Source: CAVQMB01 sp963713445 (lineage in GTDB: Bacteria > Pseudomonadota > Gammaproteobacteria > Competibacterales > Competibacteraceae). From it: 64,000 bases of DNA. Made by a program: the position numbers and the translations under genes. Within the stretch, counting starts at the first letter, position 1. Each line of letters starts with the position of its first letter. The stretch lies in the NCBI GenBank assembly GCA_963713445.1, contig CAVQMB010000015.1:66743-130742 (forward strand), written 5' to 3'. The notes beneath the pieces are model-generated. The model was not told where the DNA came from, ran no database searches, and was given only the letters and a program-made list of their open reading frames with translations. This document shows positions 1 to 7,917 of the stretch, piece by piece.

Positions 1-187
1 ATACCGGGAAATCCTTGCCGACCGGGTGATAGCCCAGCGCCAGCATCTGTTCGGGGGTGGCGCCCACCACCACCCAGTCGTGGTCCTGCACCGCACGTCC
101 CAGGAGTTCATCGCGCACCGCACCGCCGACCACGTAGGCCTTCAGGGGTGTTGAATCGGGTTTATCAGTATCAGCTGATTGCTGCAT
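1..187 (-). CDS. cca: CCA-adding enzyme (tRNA nucleotidyltransferase), 5' part only
   Basis: The first 62 codons of a gene running off the left edge. The translation contains VVGGAVRDELLG, then DHDWVVVG, then GYHPVGKDFPV. This is the N-terminal signature of class II CCA-adding enzymes: a GG-VRD nucleotide-binding motif followed by the D-D-WVVVG catalytic strand. The enzyme adds or repairs the 3' CCA of tRNAs in the cytoplasm. About 14 residues precede the conserved start of most family members. The ATG (187..185) overlaps the ATG of the divergent lipoprotein gene (186..188), so there is no intergenic promoter space. The identification is firm; the length and the presence of an HD domain cannot be seen. 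Confidence 0.9.
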   Translation of the reverse strand, partial: MQQSADTDKPDSTPLKAYVVGGAVRDELLGRAVQDHDWVVVGATPEQMLALGYHPVGKDFPV

Positions 188-1238
188 GAATATGGTGCTC
201 ATCCTGCTGTTGCTGGCGGTTACCACCTTGCTCGGTGGTTGTGGCCAGCTGTCCTATTACAATCAGGCTATCACAGGCCAGTGGCGGCTTCTGGAGGCGC
301 GCGAGCCCGTTGCGCAATTGCTGGCCGAACCCGACCTTAACCCGCTGCTGCGCAGACGTTTACGGCTGGCTCATCAGTTGCGTGACTTTGCCAGTCGGCG
401 GCTGGATCTGTCAGACAATGGCAGCTATCGCAGCTACGTGGCACTGGACCGTCCCTATGTGGTGTGGAACGTATTCGCTGCACCGGAATTCTCGGTCCAG
501 CCGTATCGCTGGTGCTATCTGGTAATCGGCTGCGCCAGCTACCGCGGCTACTATCATCACGCGGCTGCCCGGCGCGAAGCCGAGCGGATGCACCAACGCG
601 GTTACGATGTCTTCGTGGCAGGCATTCCCGCCTACTCGACCCTGGGATGGTTCGCTGATCCCCTGCTCAGTTCGTTCATCTCCTGGCCTCAAGGCCTGTT
701 GGCTGAGCTGATGTTCCACGAACTAGCGCATCAGAAAGTGTACGTGGACAACGACACGTCGTTCAACGAATCGTTCGCCACAGCGGTCGGTGAGTTGGGT
801 GCCGCACGCTGGTTGCATGGCAAACCCTGGGCATTGAAGGTTTATCGGCGCTACAAGGGTTACCAGCAGGACTTCCAGAGCTTGATGGCCCGCGGGCGGC
901 AGCAATTGACCGCACTTTACGCCAGCGGCTTGCCGCCCACCCGGATGCGATTACGTAAGGCGCAGGAACTGGCTGCCTTGTATCGCGACTACAGGCGGCT
1001 CAAGCGCAGTCGCTGGGACGGCTTCAGCGGGTACGACCGCTGGGTGGGTGAGGGATTCAACAATGCCAAGATCGCCAGTCTGCAGCCGTATACGGAATTC
1101 GTGCCGGCGTTCAAGGCATTGTTCCACCGTCAGCACAATGATTTTCGGTCATTCTACCGGGCCGTTGCCAGACTGGCGGCGCTGCCCAAGAGTGATCGCC
1201 ACCAGCGTCTGCGCGAACTCATGATCAGCGTCGGCTGA
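186..1238 (+). CDS. Putative lipoprotein aminopeptidase (COG4324-type zinc peptidase)
   Basis: 350 residues with an N-terminal lipoprotein signal: hydrophobic residues 3-17, then lipobox LLGGC with Cys19 as the likely lipidated residue. The protein therefore probably sits in the periplasm, anchored to a membrane. A zinc-peptidase HExxH motif (HELAH, about residues 178-182) is followed some ten residues later by NESFATAVGELG, which supplies the downstream glutamate. This is the layout of the predicted aminopeptidase family COG4324/PF10023. The substrate is unknown. The start codon overlaps that of divergent cca, and the 3' end overlaps the convergent epimerase gene by 14 bp. Confidence 0.82.
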   Translation: MNMVLILLLLAVTTLLGGCGQLSYYNQAITGQWRLLEAREPVAQLLAEPDLNPLLRRRLRLAHQLRDFASRRLDLSDNGSYRSYVALDRPYVVWNVFAAPEFSVQPYRWCYLVIGCASYRGYYHHAAARREAERMHQRGYDVFVAGIPAYSTLGWFADPLLSSFISWPQGLLAELMFHELAHQKVYVDNDTSFNESFATAVGELGAARWLHGKPWALKVYRRYKGYQQDFQSLMARGRQQLTALYASGLPPTRMRLRKAQELAALYRDYRRLKRSRWDGFSGYDRWVGEGFNNAKIASLQPYTEFVPAFKALFHRQHNDFRSFYRAVARLAALPKSDRHQRLRELMISVG

Positions 1239-2175
1239 GACGACGGTAGCTGCTGTACTGCACGTTCCGGTCACCGGCGCCGAACTGGCGCGGCAGCACC
1301 GATTCAACGGACTTGGCAAGGATACCCAGCGCAGCGAGGCCGTCCGAGCTGCAGACGCTGTCAACCTGCAGCGACTGGTAGTTGTCGGTGGTGAAAATCT
1401 GACCCGGTAGCCGTTCGAAGATACGGGCCTGCAGGCGGGCCAGGCCATCCGGGAGATCGATGATCAGGCGCGGCCGGTCGATTAGCTTGGCCGTGTAGCG
1501 CACCAGTTCCCTGAGGGTGTAGGTTCGCGGGCCGCACAACTCGTAGCGTTGGCCGGTGCTCGCCGGGTCGGTCAGCGTCTGCACGAACGCCTGCACCACG
1601 TCCTCGACGAAGACTGGTGCGAACCGCGCGCCGGGGCAGGCGAGGGGCAGCACAGGGGCAAGTCGCAGCATGCTGGCAAAGCGATTGAAGAAGTTGTCAC
1701 CGGGGCCGAAGATGATCGACGGCCGGAAGCTGGTTACCAACAAGCCCTGTTCAGCACCGGCGTGGGCGGCGTCTTCGCCGGCGCCTTTGGTTTTCAGGTA
1801 TTGGCTGGGTCCGTGTTCGGCGTCAGCGTTAAGCGCGCTCATGTGCAGATAACGGCGGATGCCGGCCTGCTGACAGGCGGCTACGATATTGGCCGGCAGT
1901 TCGACGTGGGCGGCCTGGAACGCGGCTGCGCTGCCGTTGAGAATCCCGATCAGATTGATCACGGCCTGGCAGCCGCTGAATCGGGCCGCCAGTGTCTCAC
2001 TGCTCAGATCGTCGACGCTCTGCAGTTCCACGTCGGGCAGGACCAGCAATTCGCGGCGGCGATGGGGGTGGCGGCTCAGTACCCGGACCCGATAGCCGTC
2101 ATTGGCCAGTCGTGGGACCAGATGGCTGCCGACGAAGCCGGTGCCGCCCAGGACGCAGATTTTGTCGATTCTCAT
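1225..2175 (-). CDS. NAD(P)-binding epimerase/dehydratase, complex I NDUFA9-like
   Basis: 316 residues of an extended short-chain dehydrogenase fold. It starts CVLGGTGFVGSHLVPRL, a GGxGxxG Rossmann motif at residues 8-18, and continues with INLIGIL and SFRPSIIFGPGDNFFNRFA. These are typical of bacterial homologues of the mitochondrial complex I subunit NDUFA9 (COG0702). The classical YxxxK pair is not preserved in obvious form, as is usual for this atypical branch, so a structural or NADPH-binding role is as likely as catalysis. It converges on and overlaps the lipoprotein gene by 14 bp. Confidence 0.85.
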   Translation of the reverse strand: MRIDKICVLGGTGFVGSHLVPRLANDGYRVRVLSRHPHRRRELLVLPDVELQSVDDLSSETLAARFSGCQAVINLIGILNGSAAAFQAAHVELPANIVAACQQAGIRRYLHMSALNADAEHGPSQYLKTKGAGEDAAHAGAEQGLLVTSFRPSIIFGPGDNFFNRFASMLRLAPVLPLACPGARFAPVFVEDVVQAFVQTLTDPASTGQRYELCGPRTYTLRELVRYTAKLIDRPRLIIDLPDGLARLQARIFERLPGQIFTTDNYQSLQVDSVCSSDGLAALGILAKSVESVLPRQFGAGDRNVQYSSYRRLSRR

Positions 2176-2318
2176 CGGGATTTTCAGCCCTTGCTATCAG
2201 CGCGTGAAGTGACCATGCTGCCCTTGGAGTCGGGCGGCGTTATTATAGCGGCTTGTAGCGGCGAGGTTCGAGTTCCGGCGATGTGCCGCGTGATGATCCC
2301 GAGATTTGCGATACTGTC

Positions 2319-2795
2319 ATGACTGATACTAACGATATCCCGACGCTGCGCCGTATTTTGAAGCAAAGCCGGGTGGTCGCCGTGGTAGGCCTGTCGGCGA
2401 ACTGGTACCGGCCCAGCTATTTTGCCGCCAAGTACCTGCAGGAGCACGGCTACCGGATTATTCCGGTCAACCCGGGGCACCAGGAAATTCTGGGCGAGCG
2501 CTGTTATCCGGAACTGGCGGCGATCCCGGAGGCGATCGATGTCGTGGACTGCTTCCGCCGCGGCGAAGAGATTCCGGCACTGGCTGAGCAGGCCATTGCC
2601 GTCGGTGCCCGGGTGCTGTGGCTGCAACTCGGCGTAATCAATACCGCGGCCAGCGAGCGTGCGCGTACAGCCGGGCTCGACGTGGTGGTTGACCGCTGCA
2701 TGAAGATTGAACATGCGCGGCTGTTTGGCGGGCTCAACTGGGCCGGTGTCAACACCCGGGTGATATCGGCCAAGCGGCCGTTGTGGTTAGCCTGA
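2319..2795 (+). CDS. CoA-binding domain protein (YccU family)
   Basis: 158 residues forming a single CoA-binding Rossmann-like domain. The characteristic features are VVAVVGLSANWYRPSY near the N-terminus, then YRIIPVNPG, then a C-terminal VVDRCMKIEH motif. The family is cytoplasmic and small; its role is poorly defined. I chose the ATG at 2319 rather than a GTG 36 bp upstream, because homologues begin close to this point and the extra 12 residues look non-conserved. The 3' end overlaps the furthest upstream possible start of the next gene, suggesting co-transcription. Confidence 0.85.
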   Translation: MTDTNDIPTLRRILKQSRVVAVVGLSANWYRPSYFAAKYLQEHGYRIIPVNPGHQEILGERCYPELAAIPEAIDVVDCFRRGEEIPALAEQAIAVGARVLWLQLGVINTAASERARTAGLDVVVDRCMKIEHARLFGGLNWAGVNTRVISAKRPLWLA

Positions 2796-2815
2796 GGACC
2801 GACGGGGAGTTGCTG

Positions 2816-3157
2816 TTGAAGTCGTTGATTTCCTGGGATCAGTTCGAGGCGGTGGAATTGCGGGTCGGCACGGTAGTCATGGCCGAACCATTTCCCGAAG
2901 CGCGCAAACCGGCCTACAAGATCACCGTGGATTTCGGCCCCGAGGTAGGCCGGCTTCGGACTAGTGCACAGATCACCGAGCTATACCCGCCGGACGAACT
3001 GATCGGCCGTCAGGTGGTGGGCGTGGTCAATTTCCCCGCCAAGCAGATCGGACCGATCCGCTCAGAGTTTCTACTGGCCGGTTTCTATCGCGATGATGGC
3101 GCCGTGGTGCTGGCCATTCCGGAACAGCCGGTGCCGAACGGTGCCAAGCTCGGCTGA
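2816..3157 (+). CDS. csaA: CsaA-like tRNA-binding protein
   Basis: 113 residues matching the stand-alone tRNA-binding OB-fold of CsaA/MetRS C-terminal type: ISWDQFEAVELRVGTVVMAEPFPEARKPAYKI-type start, then QITELY, then VVGVVNFPAKQIGP. CsaA proteins bind RNA or act as export-related chaperones. Two starts are possible. A GTG at 2783 would overlap the preceding gene by 13 bp. A TTG at 2816 lies 6 nt after GGGGAG, and it puts the first residues where homologues begin. I prefer the TTG, an uncommon start codon. Confidence 0.85.
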   Translation: MKSLISWDQFEAVELRVGTVVMAEPFPEARKPAYKITVDFGPEVGRLRTSAQITELYPPDELIGRQVVGVVNFPAKQIGPIRSEFLLAGFYRDDGAVVLAIPEQPVPNGAKLG

Positions 3158-3316
3158 CGCGCTGCTAGCGGCTCAGGTGGAGGCCGCATATGCGTCGCGC
3201 CTTGCCTTTGGTCGGGTCGTAATAGTCGGATTCTGACTCAGCGGATAACGTCATCCAATCCGCCAGACACCCCTGCCGGAACCGTCTGCAGTGTTGTGTG
3301 AACACCTTTTGGGATG

Positions 3317-3358
3317 TTGATGCTGATCAATCAATGGAAAAGACAAGAATCATATAAT
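3317..3358 (+). promoter_or_regulatory. FNR/ANR-type class II promoter ahead of tetR
   Basis: TTGATGCTGATCAA (3317-3330) is a perfect TTGAT-N4-ATCAA box. Exactly 22 bp downstream lies a perfect -10, TATAAT (3353-3358). In FNR-family class II promoters the box is centred at -41.5, which gives just this 22-bp gap, so the geometry predicts activation with a start near 3365. The surrounding 3158-3450 region is otherwise gene-free and becomes AT-rich after 3300. The sequence and spacing are seen directly; the regulator (ANR, FNR or DNR) is inferred. Confidence 0.75.
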
Positions 3359-3379
3359 TACAAACTGTTAAGTCCGAAG

Positions 3380-3408
3380 TTGTTTCAGACTATACGGTTT
3401 AGTATTAT
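3380..3408 (+). promoter_or_regulatory. Second promoter with 15-bp operator-like inverted repeat
   Basis: TTGTTT (3380-3385), a 17-bp spacer and TATTAT (3403-3408) form a moderate sigma-70 promoter. Filling the spacer is ACTATACGGTTTAGT (3389-3403), an inverted repeat with one mismatched pair around a central G. That size and position fit an operator for the TetR protein encoded 43 bp further on. If the upstream FNR-type promoter fires near 3365, this operator would also lie within its early transcribed region. Confidence 0.45.
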
Positions 3409-3450
3409 TTATGTTGACGTGTGATTATAGTTCCAGCCGAGCCAGCAGTC

Positions 3451-4089
3451 ATGAATGCGCCAGCCACCCCGTGTGAACATCCCCAGCGACGGCGTAGTCA
3501 GGCCAAAGGTGAGCAGATCCTGAAGGCCGCCCGGGAACTGTTCCTCAGCCAGGGCTACGGGGCCGTCAGCATGGATGAAGTCGCCAACCGGGCGGGTGTA
3601 TCCAAGGCTACCGTTTACAATCATTTCAACAGCAAGGAACAACTTTTCGGTGCCATCTTCGAGCATGGCCGGGCGCTGATCGAGGAGAGTGGGCTCGACC
3701 TGACCGCCCGCGATGCGGCTGAGGTTGAGCAGACCTTGCACCGTCTGGGTCAGAATTTCATGCGCAACCTGTTGTCACCGGACGCACTGGCTTTCTACCG
3801 GATGCTGATGAGCGAGGTCTGGCGGTTTCCCGAACTGGGGCCTATGTTTTACACCAGCAAGCCCTGCGCGGCCCGCGACCGTCTGGCGGGGTTCCTGGAG
3901 CGCGCCGCCGGGCGCGGTCTGATCGAGGTCGATGAGCCCGACCTGGCGGCCGAACAATTCTTCGGCATGATCCGCGGCTTAGTGCATCTGCGCGGCCTGT
4001 TTGGTCTGGATCTTCCCGACGAGACGGAGCGCACGCGCCGTGTCGAACACGCGGTGAACGCATTCCTTCGGGCCTATCCGCTGCGCTGA
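3451..4089 (+). CDS. TetR/AcrR family transcriptional regulator
   Basis: 212 residues. The N-terminal TetR DNA-binding domain (about residues 15-65) is clear: ILKAARELFLSQGYGAVSM followed by VSKATVYNHFNSKEQLF, the recognition helix. The C-terminal half is a ligand-binding region of the type seen in AcrR-like and AefR-like repressors. I use the ATG at 3451; a GTG 30 bp upstream is in frame but lacks the conserved context. Its target is not obvious, since no transporter is adjacent. It converges on astB with a 16-bp overlap. Transcription probably starts from the FNR-type promoter upstream, which is unusual for a TetR gene. Confidence 0.9.
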   Translation: MNAPATPCEHPQRRRSQAKGEQILKAARELFLSQGYGAVSMDEVANRAGVSKATVYNHFNSKEQLFGAIFEHGRALIEESGLDLTARDAAEVEQTLHRLGQNFMRNLLSPDALAFYRMLMSEVWRFPELGPMFYTSKPCAARDRLAGFLERAAGRGLIEVDEPDLAAEQFFGMIRGLVHLRGLFGLDLPDETERTRRVEHAVNAFLRAYPLR

Positions 4090-5408
4090 AATGGATACAC
4101 CGGCCCTAGCTTGAGTAGTTGCGTAAGTTCATCCAGGGCCGTGCGGCATTCGGTCAGCAGCTTTGGATCGGCCAGATCGGCCGGCGCCAGTCGATCGCGA
4201 TAGTGGCGGTCGACCCAGGCGACCAGTTGCTCATAGCGTGCGTTGTCCAGGAAAACGGCCGGATTGATGGCGGCGAGTTCGGTCTCGGTGAGCACTACCC
4301 GCAGCCGCAAACAGGCAGGTCCGCCACCGTTGCGCATACTCTCGCGTAGATTCAGGTAACACACCTCGCGTACGGGATTGTCTGCTGCCAGCAGCCCGTC
4401 CAGGTAAGCCTTTACGCGCGGGCGAGCCGCGCATTCGGCCGGTACGATCAGCGCCATGCCGCCATATGGCAGGGTAACGAGCTGGCTGTTGAACAGATAA
4501 GTCTGCACGGCCTCGTCCAACGACACGTCATCCTCGGTAACCTGAATGACCTGAAGCCAACCGCTGGCGCGGCGCTGGAGTTGGTCCAGCACTTGCGCCT
4601 GATCAAGCCAGGACCGTTGGTGGCAGAACAGTAGCTCGTCATTGCCCACCGCAATCACGTCGTTATGAAACACGCCGGCGTCGATGGCGGCCGGATGCTG
4701 CTGGGCAAACACCACACGTTCCTCAGCCAGTCCGTGCAGACGGGTGATAGCCTCGCTGGCGGCCCGGGTCTGGCGTGTGGGGAAATGCCCTGGAAGGGCA
4801 TCGGTCGCCGCGCTACGGCCATATACGAACAGTTCCACACCCGAAACACCTGGATCATGGCCCAATCGGGTGTGATTGGCAGCGCCCTCGTCGCCGAAGT
4901 GGATGCCACCCGGCAGCGGTTCGTGATGAACGAAATGGTTCTGGTCCGGGAACAGCACGCGCAGCAACTGCGCCGTGGTTTGTGGCTCCAAGCGGCGGTG
5001 GAAGCTGCTGGCCAGATTTGCCGGGGTGAAGTGAACCCGGCTGTCGGCGGTATCAGCACTGGGCGAGACCGTGGCCGCGTTGGCGACCCACATGCTGGCC
5101 GCCGAGCTGCACGCGGCCAACAACGCTGGTGCCCGGCGGGCTGCGCTCTCGATGACGGCGTGGTCATTGCCGCCGAAACCGAGCCGCCGCAATGTGGCGA
5201 CGTCGGGACGTTCCTGGGGTGGCAGTAGCGCTTGTGGCAGACCCAGCTCGGTTAATCGCCGCATCTTCGCCAGCCCCTGCAATACGGCCGCCCGCGGTGA
5301 TGAAACCTGTCCCCGGTTGGCCAGCGATGCGAGATTGCCCAGGGCTAGTCCAGCGTAGTTGTGGGTCGGACCGACCAAGCCGTCGAAATTCACCTCGCGG
5401 GCGGTCAA
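4074..5408 (-). CDS. astB: N-succinylarginine dihydrolase
   Basis: 444 residues, the usual length. It opens with AREVNFDGLVGPTHNYAGL, and near the C-terminus has SMRNGGGPACLRLRV, which carries the catalytic cysteine. The enzyme converts N2-succinylarginine to N2-succinylornithine, CO2 and two ammonia in the arginine succinyltransferase (AST) pathway. The start is a TTG at 5408 that overlaps the astD stop codon (TTGA). It matches where homologues begin and suggests translational coupling. It is the last gene of the astCADB run, and astE does not follow. Confidence 0.95.
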   Translation of the reverse strand: MTAREVNFDGLVGPTHNYAGLALGNLASLANRGQVSSPRAAVLQGLAKMRRLTELGLPQALLPPQERPDVATLRRLGFGGNDHAVIESAARRAPALLAACSSAASMWVANAATVSPSADTADSRVHFTPANLASSFHRRLEPQTTAQLLRVLFPDQNHFVHHEPLPGGIHFGDEGAANHTRLGHDPGVSGVELFVYGRSAATDALPGHFPTRQTRAASEAITRLHGLAEERVVFAQQHPAAIDAGVFHNDVIAVGNDELLFCHQRSWLDQAQVLDQLQRRASGWLQVIQVTEDDVSLDEAVQTYLFNSQLVTLPYGGMALIVPAECAARPRVKAYLDGLLAADNPVREVCYLNLRESMRNGGGPACLRLRVVLTETELAAINPAVFLDNARYEQLVAWVDRHYRDRLAPADLADPKLLTECRTALDELTQLLKLGPVYPFQRSG

Positions 5409-6868
5409 AGTTGTAACCCCGGCGGCAGTGTGGCCGGCACGGCCAGCCGCTCAGCGACCATGCCGGCGACCGGGTAGGCGCAGTAATCGGCTGCGTAGTA
5501 GGCACTGGGGCGGTGGTTGCCGCTTAAGCCGATACCGCCAAACGGCGCATTGCTGGCGGCACCGGTGGTGGGGCGGTTCCAGTTGACGATGCCGGCCCGG
5601 ATGGTACGGTCGAAGCGTTCATACAGGCTGGGATCGTCACTCAGCAGGCCCGCAGCCAAGCCGTAGCGGGTGTCGTTGGCCTCATCCAGGGCAGCATCGA
5701 AATCGGCCACCCGGATGAGTTGTAGCAGCGGCGCAAAGATTTCCTCGTCGGGTCGTTGTGTGACGCCGGTCACATCGATCAGCCCGGGGCTGAGGAACGG
5801 CCGGCCGGATTGCAGCCGGCGCAGGTCGCTCAGCGCTGTCGCGCCGTGGTCCAGGAGCGCCTGCCAGGCGCCGAGCGCATGGTCGGCTGCGGCGTTGCCA
5901 ATCACCGGACCCATGAACGGGGGCGGATCGCTGTCCCAGCGATCGATGCGCAGGGACGTAAGCAGTTGCTGGAGTCGCTCGATGAAGCGGTCGCCCTCGG
6001 CGTCGCGCGGGACGATCAGCCGCCGGGCGCAGGTGCAGCGCTGACCGGCGCTGATATAAGCCGATTGGACCGTGAGCACCGCTGCGGCGTCGACATCGCT
6101 GGCGCGATGGACGATCAGCGGGTTGTTGCCGCCCATCTCCAGCGCCAGGATCTTGCCCGGGTGGCCACCAAGCTGGCGGTGCAGGGCGCACCCTGTTGCT
6201 GCGCTGCCGGTGAAGAACAGCCCGTCGATGCCGGCGTGACCGGCCAGAGCAACGCCGCTATCGCGACCGCCTTGAACCAGGTTAAGCACCCCGGCGGGCA
6301 GACCGGCCCGTAGCCAGCAGCGCAGCGTCAGTTCGGCGACCCCCGGGGTTAGCTCGCTGGGCTTGAAAACGACCGTGTTGCCGGCCAACAAGGCCGGCAC
6401 AATGTGGCCATTGGGCAGATGACCGGGGAAATTGAACGGTCCGAATACCGCCACTACGCCGTGGGGACGGTGACGCAGCAGGTTGCGGCCGCCGTTGCTG
6501 GCGTGCTGTCGTTCGCCGGTACGCTCCTGGTGGGCTTGCACCGAGATGGCGATCTTGCCAATCATCGCAGTGAGTTCGGTAGCGGCTTCCCAGCGCGGTT
6601 TGCCGGTGGCACAGGCGATAGCCTCGGTCAGCGCTGCACGGGCACTGTCCAGTTCCTCGGCAAAACGCTGCAGGTAGCGCTCGCGCATCTGCCATTCTAG
6701 GTCTGCCCAGCTCGCGAAGGCTCGGCGGGCGGCCGCTACGGCGCGGTCAACTTCGTCAGGCGTGGCCTCACGGCCTTGCCACAAAACCCTGCCGTCAGCC
6801 GGATTGGTGGCCTCGAACAGCGGGCCCGTACCCGCCTCCCAGCTGCCGTCGATCAGATGGCTGGTCAT
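5405..6868 (-). CDS. astD: N-succinylglutamate 5-semialdehyde dehydrogenase
   Basis: 487 residues of the aldehyde dehydrogenase superfamily. The general-base region reads LALEMGGNNPL and the catalytic cysteine lies in SAGQRCTCARR. VFGPFNFPGHLPNG and FTGSAATG are the NAD-binding signatures of the AstD branch. It oxidises succinylglutamate semialdehyde to succinylglutamate. The start is the ATG at 6868, preceded by GAGGAG at good spacing; an in-frame upstream ATG would run into the astA stop region. The operon order astC-astA-astD-astB is the same as in enterobacteria. Confidence 0.95.
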   Translation of the reverse strand: MTSHLIDGSWEAGTGPLFEATNPADGRVLWQGREATPDEVDRAVAAARRAFASWADLEWQMRERYLQRFAEELDSARAALTEAIACATGKPRWEAATELTAMIGKIAISVQAHQERTGERQHASNGGRNLLRHRPHGVVAVFGPFNFPGHLPNGHIVPALLAGNTVVFKPSELTPGVAELTLRCWLRAGLPAGVLNLVQGGRDSGVALAGHAGIDGLFFTGSAATGCALHRQLGGHPGKILALEMGGNNPLIVHRASDVDAAAVLTVQSAYISAGQRCTCARRLIVPRDAEGDRFIERLQQLLTSLRIDRWDSDPPPFMGPVIGNAAADHALGAWQALLDHGATALSDLRRLQSGRPFLSPGLIDVTGVTQRPDEEIFAPLLQLIRVADFDAALDEANDTRYGLAAGLLSDDPSLYERFDRTIRAGIVNWNRPTTGAASNAPFGGIGLSGNHRPSAYYAADYCAYPVAGMVAERLAVPATLPPGLQL

Positions 6869-6878
6869 GGCGATCTCC

Positions 6879-7904
6879 TCAGAATTCGACCAGGCGGACC
6901 GTGTCGCCGGGTGCAACGCCGAGCACAGAGGCCAGTTCCCGGGATAAGACGATTCCGTCGTCGGCTGCCGTTAGCGTGCCGCGTGCCAGCCGAAAATCCG
7001 TAAGTTCGGTAGTGGCGACCAGATGCGGCGACTGCCCCGCACGGCCGTTTTCGACCCCGCAGATGCGGGACCGGCGGCTGTCACGCACCGTGTGGACCTC
7101 GTCGATTGGGCAGTGTACCGACGGCCCCGCGTCGAATACATCGACGCAGCCCTCGAACCGGAAACCCTCCTGCTCCAGCATCCGCAGCGCCGGCCGGCTG
7201 GCCTGGTGGGCGATCCCGATGACTTCTTGCGCCGGTTCTGGCAGCAGACAGACGTAGACTGGATGGCGCGGCATCAGGTCGGCGATGAATTGGGTGCGCC
7301 CGCGTGCACTCAGGCGGTCGGCGGCGTTGAAGTCCATCTGGAAGAAATGGTGCCCGAGGTGGTCCCAGAACACAGCACTGCCGTCGGCTCGCTGGACACC
7401 ACGCATCTCCGCCATGACTTGCTGCGGAAACCGGTTCCGGAATTCAGCCATGAACAGAAACCGCGCCCGCGACAATAGTCGGCCGTTGCGGTCACGACGG
7501 TATTCGGGGTCCAGGAACAGAATGCCGACTTCGGCCGAACCGGCATATTCATTGACCATTTGCAGAGTCTGGTATGAGCGGTAGATATCGATTTCACTGG
7601 ACGTATGGGGAATCTGCAGCAGCCGGTAGGAATAAAATGGGCGTTCCAGTCCTACCACGGCGAAGATTCCGCAGCAGCCCACCACCTGGTGGACGGCAGT
7701 ATCCTCCAGCAGGAACAGGTAAGCTTCTTCGCCGGGTCGTTCATCGGGGCTGATCGGCCGTGCGAAGCTGGCTTCCGAAATATGGAGCTTTTCCGCCAAC
7801 ACCTCGCGATCGGTTGGCAGATTGGTCATGCCGGGACCGGCCAGCACCGCGAGCCGCTCCAGCGCGTCAAGATCGGCCATGGCGGCCGGGCGCAGTATCA
7901 GCAT
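6879..7904 (-). CDS. astA: Arginine N-succinyltransferase
   Basis: 341 residues, close to the E. coli AstA length (344). It begins MLILRPAAMADLDALERLA and contains GMTNLPTDREVL and FLDPEYRRDRNGRLLSR, hallmarks of the AstA/AruF-AruG acyltransferase fold. It transfers succinyl from succinyl-CoA to the alpha-amino group of arginine, the first committed step of the AST pathway. The ATG at 7904 follows AAAGGAGGA. There is a single AstA gene rather than the paired aruF/aruG of pseudomonads. Confidence 0.95.
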   Translation of the reverse strand: MLILRPAAMADLDALERLAVLAGPGMTNLPTDREVLAEKLHISEASFARPISPDERPGEEAYLFLLEDTAVHQVVGCCGIFAVVGLERPFYSYRLLQIPHTSSEIDIYRSYQTLQMVNEYAGSAEVGILFLDPEYRRDRNGRLLSRARFLFMAEFRNRFPQQVMAEMRGVQRADGSAVFWDHLGHHFFQMDFNAADRLSARGRTQFIADLMPRHPVYVCLLPEPAQEVIGIAHQASRPALRMLEQEGFRFEGCVDVFDAGPSVHCPIDEVHTVRDSRRSRICGVENGRAGQSPHLVATTELTDFRLARGTLTAADDGIVLSRELASVLGVAPGDTVRLVEF

Positions 7905-7917
7905 GAGCGCTCCTCCT

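Noticed and set aside
1549..2322. 257-codon frame antisense to the NDUFA9-like gene
   Set aside because: Gly/Ala/Val-rich shadow; the minus-strand gene has a clear Rossmann motif.
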